Source of the DNA: Halomonas halmophila
Lineage (GTDB): Bacteria > Pseudomonadota > Gammaproteobacteria > Pseudomonadales > Halomonadaceae
Assembly (NCBI RefSeq): GCF_006540005.1
Contig: NZ_BJOC01000018.1
Span: forward strand, 62,001 to 126,000
Direction of reading: 5' to 3'
Length of the DNA stretch: 64,000 nucleotides
Shown here one piece after another: positions 42,524 through 52,548 of the stretch. Position numbers and translations under genes: made by a program. The notes under the pieces are model-generated. The model saw only the letters and a program-made list of their open reading frames with translations, was not told the DNA's origin and made no database searches. How positions within the stretch are numbered: position 1 is the stretch's first letter; each line of letters starts with the position of its first letter.

Positions 42524-43498
42524 ATGACCGTGAAGATTTTCGATACCAATGAAGTGCAAGACTTTCTGAAGGCTGTCAGCGGATTCGAACAGGAAGGTGG
42601 CAGCGAGCGCGCCAAAGAGATCGTCCACTGCCTGCTTTCCGACCTCTACCGACTGATTGACGATTACGATATTACCCCCGAGGAGTTCTGGTCATCCGTG
42701 AGCCTGCTCAATGCGCTGGGGCAGGGCACACAGTTCGGCCTGCTGGCTCCCGGGTTGGGCTTCGATCATTTCCTGGACATGCGCATGGACGCTGTCGACG
42801 CTGAAGCTGGCCGCTCTGGCGGCACCCCCCGGACCATTGAGGGTCCGCTCTATGTGGCGGGTGCTCCGGAGCTGCAGGGTAGCGGCCGCATGGATGACGG
42901 TACTGATACCGACGCTGAGCCTATGTGGCTGACCGGGCAAGTGCGTGACACTGACGGCATGCCGGTGCCCGGCGCCAGGGTCGAGATCTGGCACGCTGAC
43001 TCGAAGGGGGGATACTCCTTCTTCGATCCCTCGCAGAGCGAATACAACCTGCGTCGCACCATCATCACCGATGCCGAGGGCCGCTATGCGGTACGCAGCA
43101 TCATCCCTTCGGGGTATGGCTGCCCACCGGACAGTCCGACCCAGCAGGTACTCGACCTGCTTGGCCGCCACGGTCAGCGTCCAGCACATATTCATTACTT
43201 CATATCTGCGCAGGGCTACCAGCACTTGACGACTCAGATCAATCTGGCGGGTGACCCCTACACCTATAACGACTTCGCTTTCGCCACTCGGGAAGAATTG
43301 GTGATACCAGGTCAACGGGTTGAGGATGCCGCGACAATCGGGGCCCGTGGCTTCGAGTCTCCTTTCACCGAGGTCGTCTTCGACGTCGAACTGTCATCGA
43401 CCGATGACCCCGAACTGCAGCATCGCCACAAACGCCCGCGGGCCAATGAGGATGAACAGGACCTGGCCAGTCAGCAGGCAGGTAACGCTCGGGTGTGA
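42524..43498 (+). CDS. catA: Catechol 1,2-dioxygenase
   Basis: The product is a 324-residue intradiol dioxygenase using non-haem Fe(III) to open catechol to cis,cis-muconate. The N-terminal helical dimerisation domain (about 1-105) is followed by the catalytic beta-sandwich. Iron ligands are expected at Tyr in EGPLYVAGAP, Tyr in PSGYGCP, and the two His of RPAHIHYFISAQGYQHLTTQ. The C-terminal tail (about residues 300-324, HRHKRPRANEDEQDLASQQ) is charged and possibly disordered. catA comes last in the cat genes, followed by a hairpin. Confidence 0.96.
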   Translation: MTVKIFDTNEVQDFLKAVSGFEQEGGSERAKEIVHCLLSDLYRLIDDYDITPEEFWSSVSLLNALGQGTQFGLLAPGLGFDHFLDMRMDAVDAEAGRSGGTPRTIEGPLYVAGAPELQGSGRMDDGTDTDAEPMWLTGQVRDTDGMPVPGARVEIWHADSKGGYSFFDPSQSEYNLRRTIITDAEGRYAVRSIIPSGYGCPPDSPTQQVLDLLGRHGQRPAHIHYFISAQGYQHLTTQINLAGDPYTYNDFAFATREELVIPGQRVEDAATIGARGFESPFTEVVFDVELSSTDDPELQHRHKRPRANEDEQDLASQQAGNARV

Positions 43499-43512
43499 CA
43501 GGCGTCGCTAGC

Positions 43513-43527
43513 CGGCCCTAGGGGCCG
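43513..43527 (+). terminator. Short GC hairpin between catA and dctP
   Basis: CGGCCC-TAG-GGGCCG, a perfect 6-bp stem with a 3-base loop, lies 15 bp after the catA stop. There is no T-tract, so it may stabilise the upstream message rather than terminate it. Confidence 0.4.
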
Positions 43528-43565
43528 CTGGATTCGAGCATGACGACAACAAAAGGGGCACTCAA

Positions 43566-44549
43566 ATGAATACGTTCAAGACCTGTATGACGGTCGTCCT
43601 GACGACCTCTCTGTTGGTGGCCGCTATCGCCGCCGAGGCGCGCGATTTTCGGCTTGGTCTGATTACTCCACAATCACACATCTGGACCCAGGAAGCCGAA
43701 GGCTTTGCCGAGGCACTGGCCGAGGCGTCCGATGGTGAGCACAGCGTTAGCATCTTTCCTGCCCAGCAGCTGGGTGACGAAGCACAGATGGTTCAACAAC
43801 TGCAGACTGGCTCGCTTGATATGGCCTTTCTGACTATTGCTGAGATATCCAACCGCATCCCGGACTTCGGTGCCCTCTATGCGCCCTTTCTTGTCCAGGA
43901 TATTGATCACGCCGCCGCGCTGTTGCGCTCTGAGACGGCCCGCAGTCTGCTGGATATGATGCCGTCCCGTGCTGGCCTGGTGGGAGTAGGCTTTGGCATG
44001 GCTGGTATGCGCCAGATCCTTAGCCGCGAGCCCATCGAGAGCGCGGAAGACTTGAGCGGTCTCAAGGTGCGAATCACGCCCTTTGATCCGATCCGTGACT
44101 TCTATGCCGCGGCTGGTGCGGCCCCCACACCGCTTCCGCTCCCAGCCGTCTATGACGCCCTGGCAAATGGCCAAGTCGACGCGATCGACATGGACTTCGA
44201 TTCCATCCGGTTGCTCAAATTTTACGAGCAGGCCGAAAATCTGGTGATTTCCAACCATATGATGTTCCCCATGGTGGCAGCCGTCTCCGGTCGCGTCTGG
44301 GCCCAGCTCGGTGCCGAGGATCGAGAGATGATTCGCGCTGCGATGGCCGAGCATGCAGATAACATCATAACCCGCTTCAAGGAGAACCATGCGGCCTGGG
44401 GTGAGGAGCTTCGCAGCCAGGACATCACCGTCACCGAGATTGATCCCGAATTCTTTGCCGAGGCGACTGAGAAGTGGGAAGCCACCTGGGCTCCCAAGGC
44501 TCCGTCCCTGGATGCCTTGCGCGCCACTGTCGCCGAGCTTGCTGACTGA
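43566..44549 (+). CDS. dctP: TRAP transporter substrate-binding protein
   Basis: The product is 327 residues with a Sec signal (MNTFKTCMTVVLTTSLLVAAIAAEA, cleavage near residue 26) and the DctP-type periplasmic fold. Typical segments are FPAQQLGDEAQMVQQLQTGSLDMAF, the hinge region FGMAGMRQILSREPIESAEDLSGLKVRI, and VYDALANGQVDAIDMDFDSI. It binds a carboxylate-type ligand with the usual Arg in LKVRITP. Lying between catA and the lower-pathway genes, it may bring in anthranilate or another aromatic acid; this is inference. Confidence 0.93.
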   Translation: MNTFKTCMTVVLTTSLLVAAIAAEARDFRLGLITPQSHIWTQEAEGFAEALAEASDGEHSVSIFPAQQLGDEAQMVQQLQTGSLDMAFLTIAEISNRIPDFGALYAPFLVQDIDHAAALLRSETARSLLDMMPSRAGLVGVGFGMAGMRQILSREPIESAEDLSGLKVRITPFDPIRDFYAAAGAAPTPLPLPAVYDALANGQVDAIDMDFDSIRLLKFYEQAENLVISNHMMFPMVAAVSGRVWAQLGAEDREMIRAAMAEHADNIITRFKENHAAWGEELRSQDITVTEIDPEFFAEATEKWEATWAPKAPSLDALRATVAELAD

Positions 44550-44569
44550 GCTTCACTTCACCCTGCCAC

Positions 44570-44593
44570 CGCCTCGGCCCTGATGCCGAGGCG
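44570..44593 (+). terminator. Hairpin between dctP and dctQ
   Basis: A perfect 9-bp stem CGCCTCGGC / GCCGAGGCG with a 6-base loop lies 21 bp after dctP and is followed by CTTTC. Intergenic hairpins here are expected to let the binding protein be made in excess over the membrane subunits. Confidence 0.55.
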
Positions 44594-44608
44594 CTTTCGG
44601 AGGCTTTC

Positions 44609-45157
44609 ATGCTAAAACGACTTTCGTCGGGCATTGCGCGTTGTGAAGGGGCGATTGCGGCAGGGCTGGCGGCGTTGGTCAGCCTGCTGATTCTGCTCAA
44701 TATAGCCACTCGCTCACTGGGCCATGCTCTCTACTGGACCGATGAGCTGGCCATCCACGCCATGATCTGGATGACCTTCTTTACTACCTCGGCGGTGCTA
44801 AAACGACGTGATGGGGTCGCTGTGACCCTGTTGATGGATGCTCTACCAAGCAGTATTCATCAGGGGATGAGGGTATTTGTCGACACCATGGTGCTGGTTT
44901 TCGCGCTCTTCCTGGCCGTTCTCTGTTGGCGTTGGTACGACCCGGCAACCCTGTGGGCCACCGGATTCGACATCCAGGCTTTTCAGGGGAAGACCTTCAA
45001 TTTCATATACTCCGAAACGTCACGCACGCTGGGGATTCCCAAGTTCTGGATCTGGCTGTGCCTACCCATCTTCGCTGCTTCGCTTAGCCTGCATGCCACG
45101 GTCAACCTGGTCGATTGCCTCAAGGGGCTGGTGAGCGCGGAAAGGAGGTCCGCATGA
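44609..45157 (+). CDS. dctQ: TRAP transporter small permease
   Basis: The product is a 182-residue inner-membrane protein with four predicted helices (LAALVSLLILLNIATRSL, the MIWMTFFTTSAVL region, TMVLVFALFLAVLCWRW and a C-terminal one). YWTDELAIHAMIWMTFF is the DctQ family motif. It overlaps dctM by four bases. Confidence 0.93.
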   Translation: MLKRLSSGIARCEGAIAAGLAALVSLLILLNIATRSLGHALYWTDELAIHAMIWMTFFTTSAVLKRRDGVAVTLLMDALPSSIHQGMRVFVDTMVLVFALFLAVLCWRWYDPATLWATGFDIQAFQGKTFNFIYSETSRTLGIPKFWIWLCLPIFAASLSLHATVNLVDCLKGLVSAERRSA

Positions 45158-46416
45158 CTCTGGTCGTATTCGCTGTGCTTCTGTTGGGGGCGGTGCCTAT
45201 CGCCCTGGTCCTGGCGCTTACTGCCGCCTGGTACATTGCCGAATCGGGCAATATCCTGCTGTTTGCCTCTTACCCTCAGCAACTGTATGGGGCCATTGAG
45301 AATTATGGCCTCCTGGCAATCCCATTGTTCATGCTGGCCGGCGAATTGATGAACGAGGGTGGGCTGACCCGACGGCTAATCGATCTGGCGAGGATTCTGG
45401 TCGGCGGCTTCCGGGGAGGGCTGGTGTATATCAACCTAGTCGCCAACATGATGATGGCGGCTATCGTCGGTTCGGCTGCCTCGCAGATCGCGATCATGTC
45501 CCGTGCCATGGTTCCGGCCATGGAAAAGGATGGCTACGACAAGCCTTTCGCTGCGGCTATTACCGCTGCCGGTGGGCTGTTGTCGCCAATCATCCCGCCG
45601 TCGATGCTGTTCGTACTCTACGGCGTGATGGCACAAGTGCCGATCTCTGACATGTTTATATCCGGCATCATCCCGGGGTTGCTGATGGGCAGCTTGTTCT
45701 TTTTGGCCATCGCCGTGGTGGGATTGGTTCAGCAGTACCCCGAGGGCCAGTGGCCGACCCGGAAGCAGGCCAAGCGCTTTCTACTGATGGGGCTGCCGGC
45801 CATGAGCATCCCTGTGATCATCATAGGCGGTATTCTCGCCGGTCTGGCCACACCCACCGAGTCGGCAGCTCTGGCGTCCCTGGCGGCACTGCTGATCGGC
45901 CGCTATGTGTATCATGATCTGAGCCTCGCTCAATTGCCCGAGATCCTGAAGCGTACCGCCTTCAATGCTGGTCTGGTGATCATGCTGATCGCCGCCGCCG
46001 GTGTCTTCGGCTGGGTGATCGTCTACGAGGAACTGCCGCAGATGGCAGCCACCTGGATCGCGGGTCTGACCGAGAGCCCCTTTGTCTTCCTGATGCTGGT
46101 AGTGGGGGTGCTGCTACTGGTGGGGATGATTATCGATGGTATTGCCGCTCTGATCCTGGTTGTGCCGATCCTGCTTCCGATCGCCCAGAACCAGTTCGAT
46201 ATCACGCCCTACCAATTTGGCGTGGTGGTGTGCCTGACCCTGGTGCTGGGGCTGCTGACACCGCCGGTGGGAGCGGGGCTTTTCATCGGCTCGTCGATGA
46301 CGGGGGTGCCACCGATGCGGATCTTCCGAGCGCTATGGCCCTTTCTGCTGATGAGCCTGTTGGCGCTGATACTTCTGGCTTGGCAACCCTGGCTGACCTT
46401 GGCGCTGGTCGGATGA
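45154..46416 (+). CDS. dctM: TRAP transporter large permease
   Basis: This is the 420-residue sodium-coupled membrane subunit with about 12 hydrophobic helices, starting at ATG 45154 (GGAGG upstream). Family hallmarks are the N-terminal GAVPIALVLALTAAWYI, AIPLFMLAGELMNEGGL, GLLSPIIPPSMLFVLYGVMA, ATPTESAALASLAALLIG, and LLTPPVGAGLFIGSSMTG near the C-terminus. It completes dctPQM and uses a sodium gradient, fitting a halophile. Confidence 0.95.
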   Translation: MTLVVFAVLLLGAVPIALVLALTAAWYIAESGNILLFASYPQQLYGAIENYGLLAIPLFMLAGELMNEGGLTRRLIDLARILVGGFRGGLVYINLVANMMMAAIVGSAASQIAIMSRAMVPAMEKDGYDKPFAAAITAAGGLLSPIIPPSMLFVLYGVMAQVPISDMFISGIIPGLLMGSLFFLAIAVVGLVQQYPEGQWPTRKQAKRFLLMGLPAMSIPVIIIGGILAGLATPTESAALASLAALLIGRYVYHDLSLAQLPEILKRTAFNAGLVIMLIAAAGVFGWVIVYEELPQMAATWIAGLTESPFVFLMLVVGVLLLVGMIIDGIAALILVVPILLPIAQNQFDITPYQFGVVVCLTLVLGLLTPPVGAGLFIGSSMTGVPPMRIFRALWPFLLMSLLALILLAWQPWLTLALVG

Positions 46417-46443
46417 CCAGTCGGGGCCAAGGGTGACGAACAC

Positions 46444-47613
46444 ATGGCGATGATGATCCTGCGGGCTGAGGAACCCCTGGTGGAGGACACCGCTGAAGCC
46501 CGGGAGGCTGCTTACCGCAAAGCGCTGGTGACACTGTTGGAGCACCTCAAGAATGCCGGGCGCTCTCCCGTGGCAATGGAGGTGCTGAAGGTAGGTTCGC
46601 CGGGTAGTCGGTTGAACCCTTGTACTTGGGCCAGCGATCGCCTCTGGCGTGAGGTGTTCGGTGGTTTCAAGCCGGCCGGCTTCACCGTCGAGGCAATCGA
46701 GGAAGCGTGCATTACTCTGGTGGCAACCCTGGGCGAGCCGCCGCCCCCGATTCCAGACGAGAGAATAGTTTGGCATGGCCTGACCGCTTCCCAAGTCAAC
46801 TCAGCCTATAGCGCTCGGTCGGCCGTGCCTGATCATCTCGATATCTTTCAATCCTGGCGGGAAGCCGGTGAACGCTTTCTGGCGGCTCATGACGTTCAAC
46901 GCGATCTGCCTTATGGGGAAGCCACGGAGCAGCGCTTCGATTTCTTCCCGGCGCCGGAGCCAGAGGCGCCGCTGCTGATATTCATCCATGGGGGCTATTG
47001 GCAGTCCATGGACAAGGCCGAGCATAGTCAACTGCTAGCCGGTCATCTGGAGGAAGGGTGGGCGGTAGCGGTGCTGAATTATCGGTTGTGCCCTGAGGCG
47101 ACGATCGCCGACCAAATTCAGGACGTGCGCACGGCTCTTTGTCACCTCTGGAACCAATCCAGGTATTACGGCATTGATCGGGCGCGTATCCAGGTGATTG
47201 GTCACAGTGCCGGCGGGCACTTGGGGGCCTGCCTGGTCAGTACTGATTGGCAGGCCCTGGACCCGGCCATGCCCTTGACACCTATTCAATCCGCGTTGCT
47301 CATCAGTGGGCTTTTCGAGCTGGAACCAGTGCGTCACATGAGCTTCGGAGCGCTGCTTGGAGTGCCAAACGCCGAGACTGCACGGGCACTGAGCCCACTG
47401 CATGCCACACCCAATCCCGGATTACGCTTGCGCCTAGCCGTCGGTGAGCTCGAGAGCGCTGAGTTCCACTGGCAGTCGCGGGAACTGGTCCGGCGCTGGC
47501 GGGGGCGGTTAGTGGATGTCGAGGTCTTCAGTGTGCCTGGTACGCATCATTTCTCGGTGATGGAAACGCTGTCCGGGGGCGATTTGCTTACGGCTTCGCT
47601 GAGTATGTCATGA
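46444..47613 (+). CDS. Arylformamidase-like alpha/beta hydrolase with unknown N-terminal domain
   Basis: The product is 389 residues. Residues about 110-389 match kynurenine-formamidase-type hydrolases: the WHGLTASQVNSAYSARSAVPDHL start, oxyanion loop FIHGGYWQSMDK, nucleophile elbow VIGHSAGGHLGA and catalytic His in VPGTHHFSVME. Residues 1-107 (LRAEEPLVEDTAEAREAAYR..., ending GEPPPPIPDER) belong to no family I know and are absent from the usual 260-280-residue enzymes. No in-frame start lies at the domain junction, so this is a genuine fusion or a misread upstream part. It follows dctM by 27 bp. A normal KynB-like paralogue is at 54438, so this copy may act on another formyl- or ester-linked aromatic. 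Confidence 0.85.
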   Translation: MAMMILRAEEPLVEDTAEAREAAYRKALVTLLEHLKNAGRSPVAMEVLKVGSPGSRLNPCTWASDRLWREVFGGFKPAGFTVEAIEEACITLVATLGEPPPPIPDERIVWHGLTASQVNSAYSARSAVPDHLDIFQSWREAGERFLAAHDVQRDLPYGEATEQRFDFFPAPEPEAPLLIFIHGGYWQSMDKAEHSQLLAGHLEEGWAVAVLNYRLCPEATIADQIQDVRTALCHLWNQSRYYGIDRARIQVIGHSAGGHLGACLVSTDWQALDPAMPLTPIQSALLISGLFELEPVRHMSFGALLGVPNAETARALSPLHATPNPGLRLRLAVGELESAEFHWQSRELVRRWRGRLVDVEVFSVPGTHHFSVMETLSGGDLLTASLSMS

Positions 47614-47667
47614 GCTGGGGCCAGGTTCTGGGCGGTAGGGTGCCTGGAGCGCAGAGCTGCTGGAAGC

Positions 47668-48465
47668 TTAACCTGCCGCTTCCAGATATGCCCTAACATG
47701 TCGGAAGAAGGCTTCCGGCATTTCCACTGAGGGCACGTGGCCGACGCCTTCCAAGATATCGAGAGGGGCAGCATCAAGCTCCGCGGCCAGTGCTTCAAGG
47801 CTGGCCGGCGGCGTCGCCAGGTCCTCGCTGCCGCCCAGGAGCTGTACCTTGACGTTTTTACCTGCCAACTTGCCGTTAAAATTGCTGCAGCCGAGCATCT
47901 CGCAGATTCTGGCATAGGATTCCGCGTCACCACGCCCCATCTGGGTGCACCAACCCGTTTGCAGAGTCGGTGCGGCCTCTAGGCAGGCGGGTGCAAACCA
48001 GCGCGGCACGATCTCGGCGGACATGGCCGCAAGACCTTCCGTGCGCACCCTCGCGGCGCGTGTTGTCCATAGCTCGGCACTACCAATCACAGCACCGGTG
48101 TTGGTCAGGGTCGCGGACAGTAGGCGAGTGGCGTGTTCGGCCACTAATTGCTGGCCCAGTACGCCACCGACGGAAGTTCCGACGAAGTGGAAACGCTCGG
48201 CTTCGGCGTTGTCGGCCAGGGCCAGCGCCTCAGCGGCCAGGGTCTCGGGAGTGATCTCGCCGCCATCAGTTGGCCAGGCCTCGCTAGCACCGTGCCCCGG
48301 AAGGTCCCAGGTTAGAATCCTGCAGATCGGCAACAGTGCGGGCAGCAGGTCGTCCCACACTGCTTGGGTCATGCCTAGTGGGTGGGCCATCACTACCAAT
48401 GGCTTGGCCGAGTCGCCCAGCAGGCGGTAGGCCACGCTGCGGCCATCGATGTTCAGAAATGTCAT
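47668..48465 (-). CDS. pcaD: 3-oxoadipate enol-lactonase
   Basis: This is a 265-residue alpha/beta hydrolase from ATG 48465 (GGGAGAGACC upstream). It hydrolyses 3-oxoadipate enol-lactone to 3-oxoadipate. Typical segments are AHPLGMTQAVWDDLLPAL, WDLPGHGASEAW, the nucleophile elbow FVGTSVGGVLGQQL, and acid and His in GSEDLATPPASLEAL and EGVGHVPSVEMPEAF. Last gene of catI-catJ-pcaF-pcaD; convergent with the formamidase-like gene across 54 bp. Confidence 0.95.
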   Translation of the reverse strand: MTFLNIDGRSVAYRLLGDSAKPLVVMAHPLGMTQAVWDDLLPALLPICRILTWDLPGHGASEAWPTDGGEITPETLAAEALALADNAEAERFHFVGTSVGGVLGQQLVAEHATRLLSATLTNTGAVIGSAELWTTRAARVRTEGLAAMSAEIVPRWFAPACLEAAPTLQTGWCTQMGRGDAESYARICEMLGCSNFNGKLAGKNVKVQLLGGSEDLATPPASLEALAAELDAAPLDILEGVGHVPSVEMPEAFFRHVRAYLEAAG

Positions 48466-48503
48466 TCGGTCTCTCCCATGATTTCTCCTCCCGCTTTCGA
48501 CTC

Positions 48504-49712
<1,209 letters not shown>

Positions 49713-49773
49713 GATTCGATACTCTCCTGAAACTCGCTTCTAGAGCGAGGCGGCACAAACCGCTAGGGCGAAT

Positions 49774-50562
49774 TTACTGGCCGGTGTGCGCGCGGGCGGT
49801 GCGCTCCTTTAGCTCGCGCAGCACCTCGAGCTCGTGGGCGCTGGGCTCCGAGGTGCTCTTCAGGGTTTCGGCGAAGCGGATCTCCCAGCCGGTGGCTTCC
49901 TGGACCTGTTCGGCGGTCACGCCCGGGTGCAGCGACACAACCACAAGTTCCTTTGTCACCGGATCCGGCTTCATCACACACAGGTCGGTGATCACCCGGG
50001 TCGGGCCCTTGCCGATGTTGGGCACGCCCTCACGTCCCTTGCCGTCACGGCCGAAGCCCATGGTGGTGATAAAGTCGACCTTATCGACGAAGGTGCGTGT
50101 AGAGTGCTTTAGGGTGATGAAGACCTCTCCGGCGTTGGTGGCGATTTCCGGCGCACCCCCGCCGCCTGGCAGGCGTACCTTGGGCGAGGTATAGTCACCT
50201 ACCAGTGTCGTGTTTAGGTTGCAGTAGCGATCGATCTGAGCAGTACCGAGAAAGCCCACATTGATCTTTCCACCTTGCAGCCAGTAGCGAAACATCTCCG
50301 GCACCGACACCGTGGTCAGCGCGGTTTCGCATAGCTCTCCGTCGCCAATCGACAGCGGCAGCACTTTCGGCCTGGTCTGCACGGTGCCGGATTCGTAGAT
50401 CAACACCACGTCCGGGGCATGGGTCAGGCGTGCCAGGTTGGCGGCCTCACTAGGCAGGCCAATGCCGACGAAGCAAGTCGTACCGTTCTCCAGTGCCCTG
50501 GCGGCGGTTACTGTCATCATCTCGCCCGAGGTGTAGTCCTGGTTCTGTTCTGCGTTACTCAT
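49774..50562 (-). CDS. catJ: 3-oxoadipate CoA-transferase subunit B
   Basis: The product is 262 residues. This is the longer CatJ-type beta subunit rather than the ~215-residue PcaJ. The acyl-carrying Glu is likely in VVLIYESGTVQTRP; RLPGGGGAPEIATNA is the glycine-rich CoA loop, and FITTMGFGRDGKGREGVPNIGKGPTRVITDLCVM is family-typical. Together with CatI it transfers CoA from succinyl-CoA to 3-oxoadipate. Its ATG overlaps the catI stop by four bases. Confidence 0.93.
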   Translation of the reverse strand: MSNAEQNQDYTSGEMMTVTAARALENGTTCFVGIGLPSEAANLARLTHAPDVVLIYESGTVQTRPKVLPLSIGDGELCETALTTVSVPEMFRYWLQGGKINVGFLGTAQIDRYCNLNTTLVGDYTSPKVRLPGGGGAPEIATNAGEVFITLKHSTRTFVDKVDFITTMGFGRDGKGREGVPNIGKGPTRVITDLCVMKPDPVTKELVVVSLHPGVTAEQVQEATGWEIRFAETLKSTSEPSAHELEVLRELKERTARAHTGQ

Positions 50563-51380
50563 CCGACATTCCCCCCAGCCTGCATGACGTTGTCATTGAT
50601 CCATTGAGTGAAGGCATCGCGGTCACGGGCGATGGCATCCCACTCCTTGTAGAAGCTGTTGTTGCGCGGGTAGTAGCCGTGCGCATAGGACGGCAGCGAG
50701 CCCTTCTCAGACACGGCGATGGCGTCAATGGCCCAGCCTGGGATCACGCAAGCATTAGGATGCGTATCTAGGTCATCGACGATCTCCTCGACGGTGACGA
50801 TGCTGTGCTTGGCGGCCAGCACGGCCTCCTTCTGCACACCGACGATGCCCTCGACCAGGACATTGCCTGCGCGATCGGCCTTCTGAGCATGGACGATGGA
50901 GACATCCGGGCGTACGGACGGAACCGCGGCCAGGCGTTCGCTGGTAAAGGGGCACTCGATGAATTTGATCTGGTCGTTGACGTTGGGCAGCTCACTGCCG
51001 ACGTAGCCACGCAGCACGGCCAGCGGCAGCCCGGCAGCGCCGGCCTCGAAGGCACACGCCATGGCGGCGTGACTGTGCTCGAGGATCTCGACCTGATGCG
51101 GCCAGCCCTTCTCGACGGCATCGCGCAGGCGGTGCAACGATCCGACTCCCGGGTTACCGCCCCAGGAGAAGATGACTTTCTTCGCGCAACCGGCTCCGAT
51201 TAGCTGGTCATAAACCAGGTCCGGCGTCATGCGGATCAGGGTCAAGTCACGCTTTTTCTGCCGGATGACCTCGTGGCCCGCGGAAAAGGGAATAAGATGG
51301 GTAAAACCCTCCATGCAAACCGTGGCGCCATCCTGTACATACATCGCCACAGCCTCCTGAAGGCTGAGAACATTGGCCAT
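50559..51380 (-). CDS. catI: 3-oxoadipate CoA-transferase subunit A
   Basis: The product is 273 residues from ATG 51380; ATG 51386, two codons earlier, is the alternative (GAGG lies 9 or 3 nt before). Recognisable features are DGATVCMEGFTHLIPFSAGHEVIRQKKRDLTLIRMTPDLVYDQLIGAG, GVGSLHRLRDAVEKGWP and SIVTVEEIVDD. The length matches CatI of catechol pathways rather than PcaI. First gene of the lower-pathway operon, with an IclR-type operator 46 bp upstream. Confidence 0.93.
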   Translation of the reverse strand: MANVLSLQEAVAMYVQDGATVCMEGFTHLIPFSAGHEVIRQKKRDLTLIRMTPDLVYDQLIGAGCAKKVIFSWGGNPGVGSLHRLRDAVEKGWPHQVEILEHSHAAMACAFEAGAAGLPLAVLRGYVGSELPNVNDQIKFIECPFTSERLAAVPSVRPDVSIVHAQKADRAGNVLVEGIVGVQKEAVLAAKHSIVTVEEIVDDLDTHPNACVIPGWAIDAIAVSEKGSLPSYAHGYYPRNNSFYKEWDAIARDRDAFTQWINDNVMQAGGNVG

Positions 51381-51425
51381 AATCATGCACCTCAACTGGG
51401 CGGAATCGGATAGGTTATATAATTT

Positions 51426-51459
51426 GTTCGCAAATCGAACATTAGTTTGTATTGCGAAC
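51426..51459. promoter_or_regulatory. 34-bp IclR-type operator upstream of catI
   Basis: It contains the dyad GTTCG-CAAAT-CGAAC and a further half TTTGTATTGCGAAC, the palindrome-plus-direct-repeat layout known for PcaU/PobR sites. It aligns without gaps to 37776-37809. It lies between catI and the divergent IclR gene, closer to catI. Confidence 0.7.
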
Positions 51460-51720
51460 AAAGTTAACGGCCTGGCTAGGTTTCGTCAAACTGCCCTGGT
51501 TGGGCTGGCGAGTATCGTGTAGATAACTTCAGGCTTTAACTGGTTGTTCCTGGAAGGGTTCTGCTGAATTTTTCATTTTTTTTAAGACTAAAGTATAAGT
51601 TTGGCGATATGGCGTGGAGAGTGGGAATAGGATTAGTGCTGGTTAGTCGGTTAAATATGATAGCTTGCGCCGGATGTGGTCAGGACTGGGGCATCGGAGA
51701 AATACTTTAGGGAAGACATC

Positions 51721-52500
51721 ATGCAGGAAGAGCAAATGAGCCCGGATGATCGGGATTTTGTCACCGCCCTGGCCAGTGGCCTGGAGGTGGTGCGAGCGTT
51801 TGATGCTGAACATCCCCGCATGACGCTCAGCGAGGTGGCGGAACGCACTGGAATGAACCGTGCCAAGGCGCGACGTTTTCTGCTGACGTTGCATGCTCTG
51901 GGGTACGTCAGAAAACGTGAGCGTCACTTCGAGCTGGCTCCCAAGGTTTTGCAGCTTGGATATGCTTTCTTGTCGGCCAACCGCTACCAGCACATCATTC
52001 AGTCAGTTCTGGAGGACATAACGGCCGAGTCGGGTGAGTCCTCATCGCTCGGGGTGCTGGAAGATGATGAGGTGACTTATGTGGCGCGTTCATCGGCCAA
52101 GCATCGGCTAATGGATATCAGTATTGCGGTGGGGACCCGGTTACCGGCTGCTTACACTTCAATGGGACGAGCCTTGCTTGCCCAGTTGTCCGATGAGCAG
52201 CTGGAAGCATTTCTTGGACGTGTCACGCTCGACCATCACACGGACAAGGCCATCACTGAACGATCCGCGCTTCGCGAGCAGATCCTCAAGGCGCGCGAGC
52301 AAGGGTATGTGGTCGTCGATCAGGAGTTGGACTCGGGGCTTCGCTCTCTGGCAGTGCCGGTCTATTACGCCAACGGCGATCTGATCGGGGCGATCAATAT
52401 TAGTACCAACGCAACACGCGTCGGTCTGGATATATTACTTGGAGACTATTTGCCGCTCCTGCAACGCAAGGCCGCGGAGTTGCGAGAGCAGGTACTCTGA
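51721..52500 (+). CDS. IclR-family regulator of the 3-oxoadipate pathway (PcaR/PcaU-like)
   Basis: The product is 259 residues from ATG 51721 (GGGAAG upstream); the frame extends 15 codons further upstream without a better start. The N-terminal winged helix is FVTALASGLEVVRAFDAEHPRMTLSEVAERTGMNRAKARRFLLTLHALGYV. The effector domain follows (RHFELAPKVLQLGYAF, YTSMGRALLAQLS, VVDQELDSGLRSLAVPVYYANGDLIGAINIS), closest in style to PcaR/PcaU/PobR. Divergent from catI-catJ-pcaF-pcaD. The effector is expected to be 3-oxoadipate or a related acid. The 340 bp between catI and this gene (51381-51720) hold the operator and no other gene. Confidence 0.9.
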   Translation: MQEEQMSPDDRDFVTALASGLEVVRAFDAEHPRMTLSEVAERTGMNRAKARRFLLTLHALGYVRKRERHFELAPKVLQLGYAFLSANRYQHIIQSVLEDITAESGESSSLGVLEDDEVTYVARSSAKHRLMDISIAVGTRLPAAYTSMGRALLAQLSDEQLEAFLGRVTLDHHTDKAITERSALREQILKAREQGYVVVDQELDSGLRSLAVPVYYANGDLIGAINISTNATRVGLDILLGDYLPLLQRKAAELREQVL

Positions 52501-52548
52501 AGCGGGCCCACCATTACTGCAAGGAGGCAGGCGCATTCCGGTGGACCG

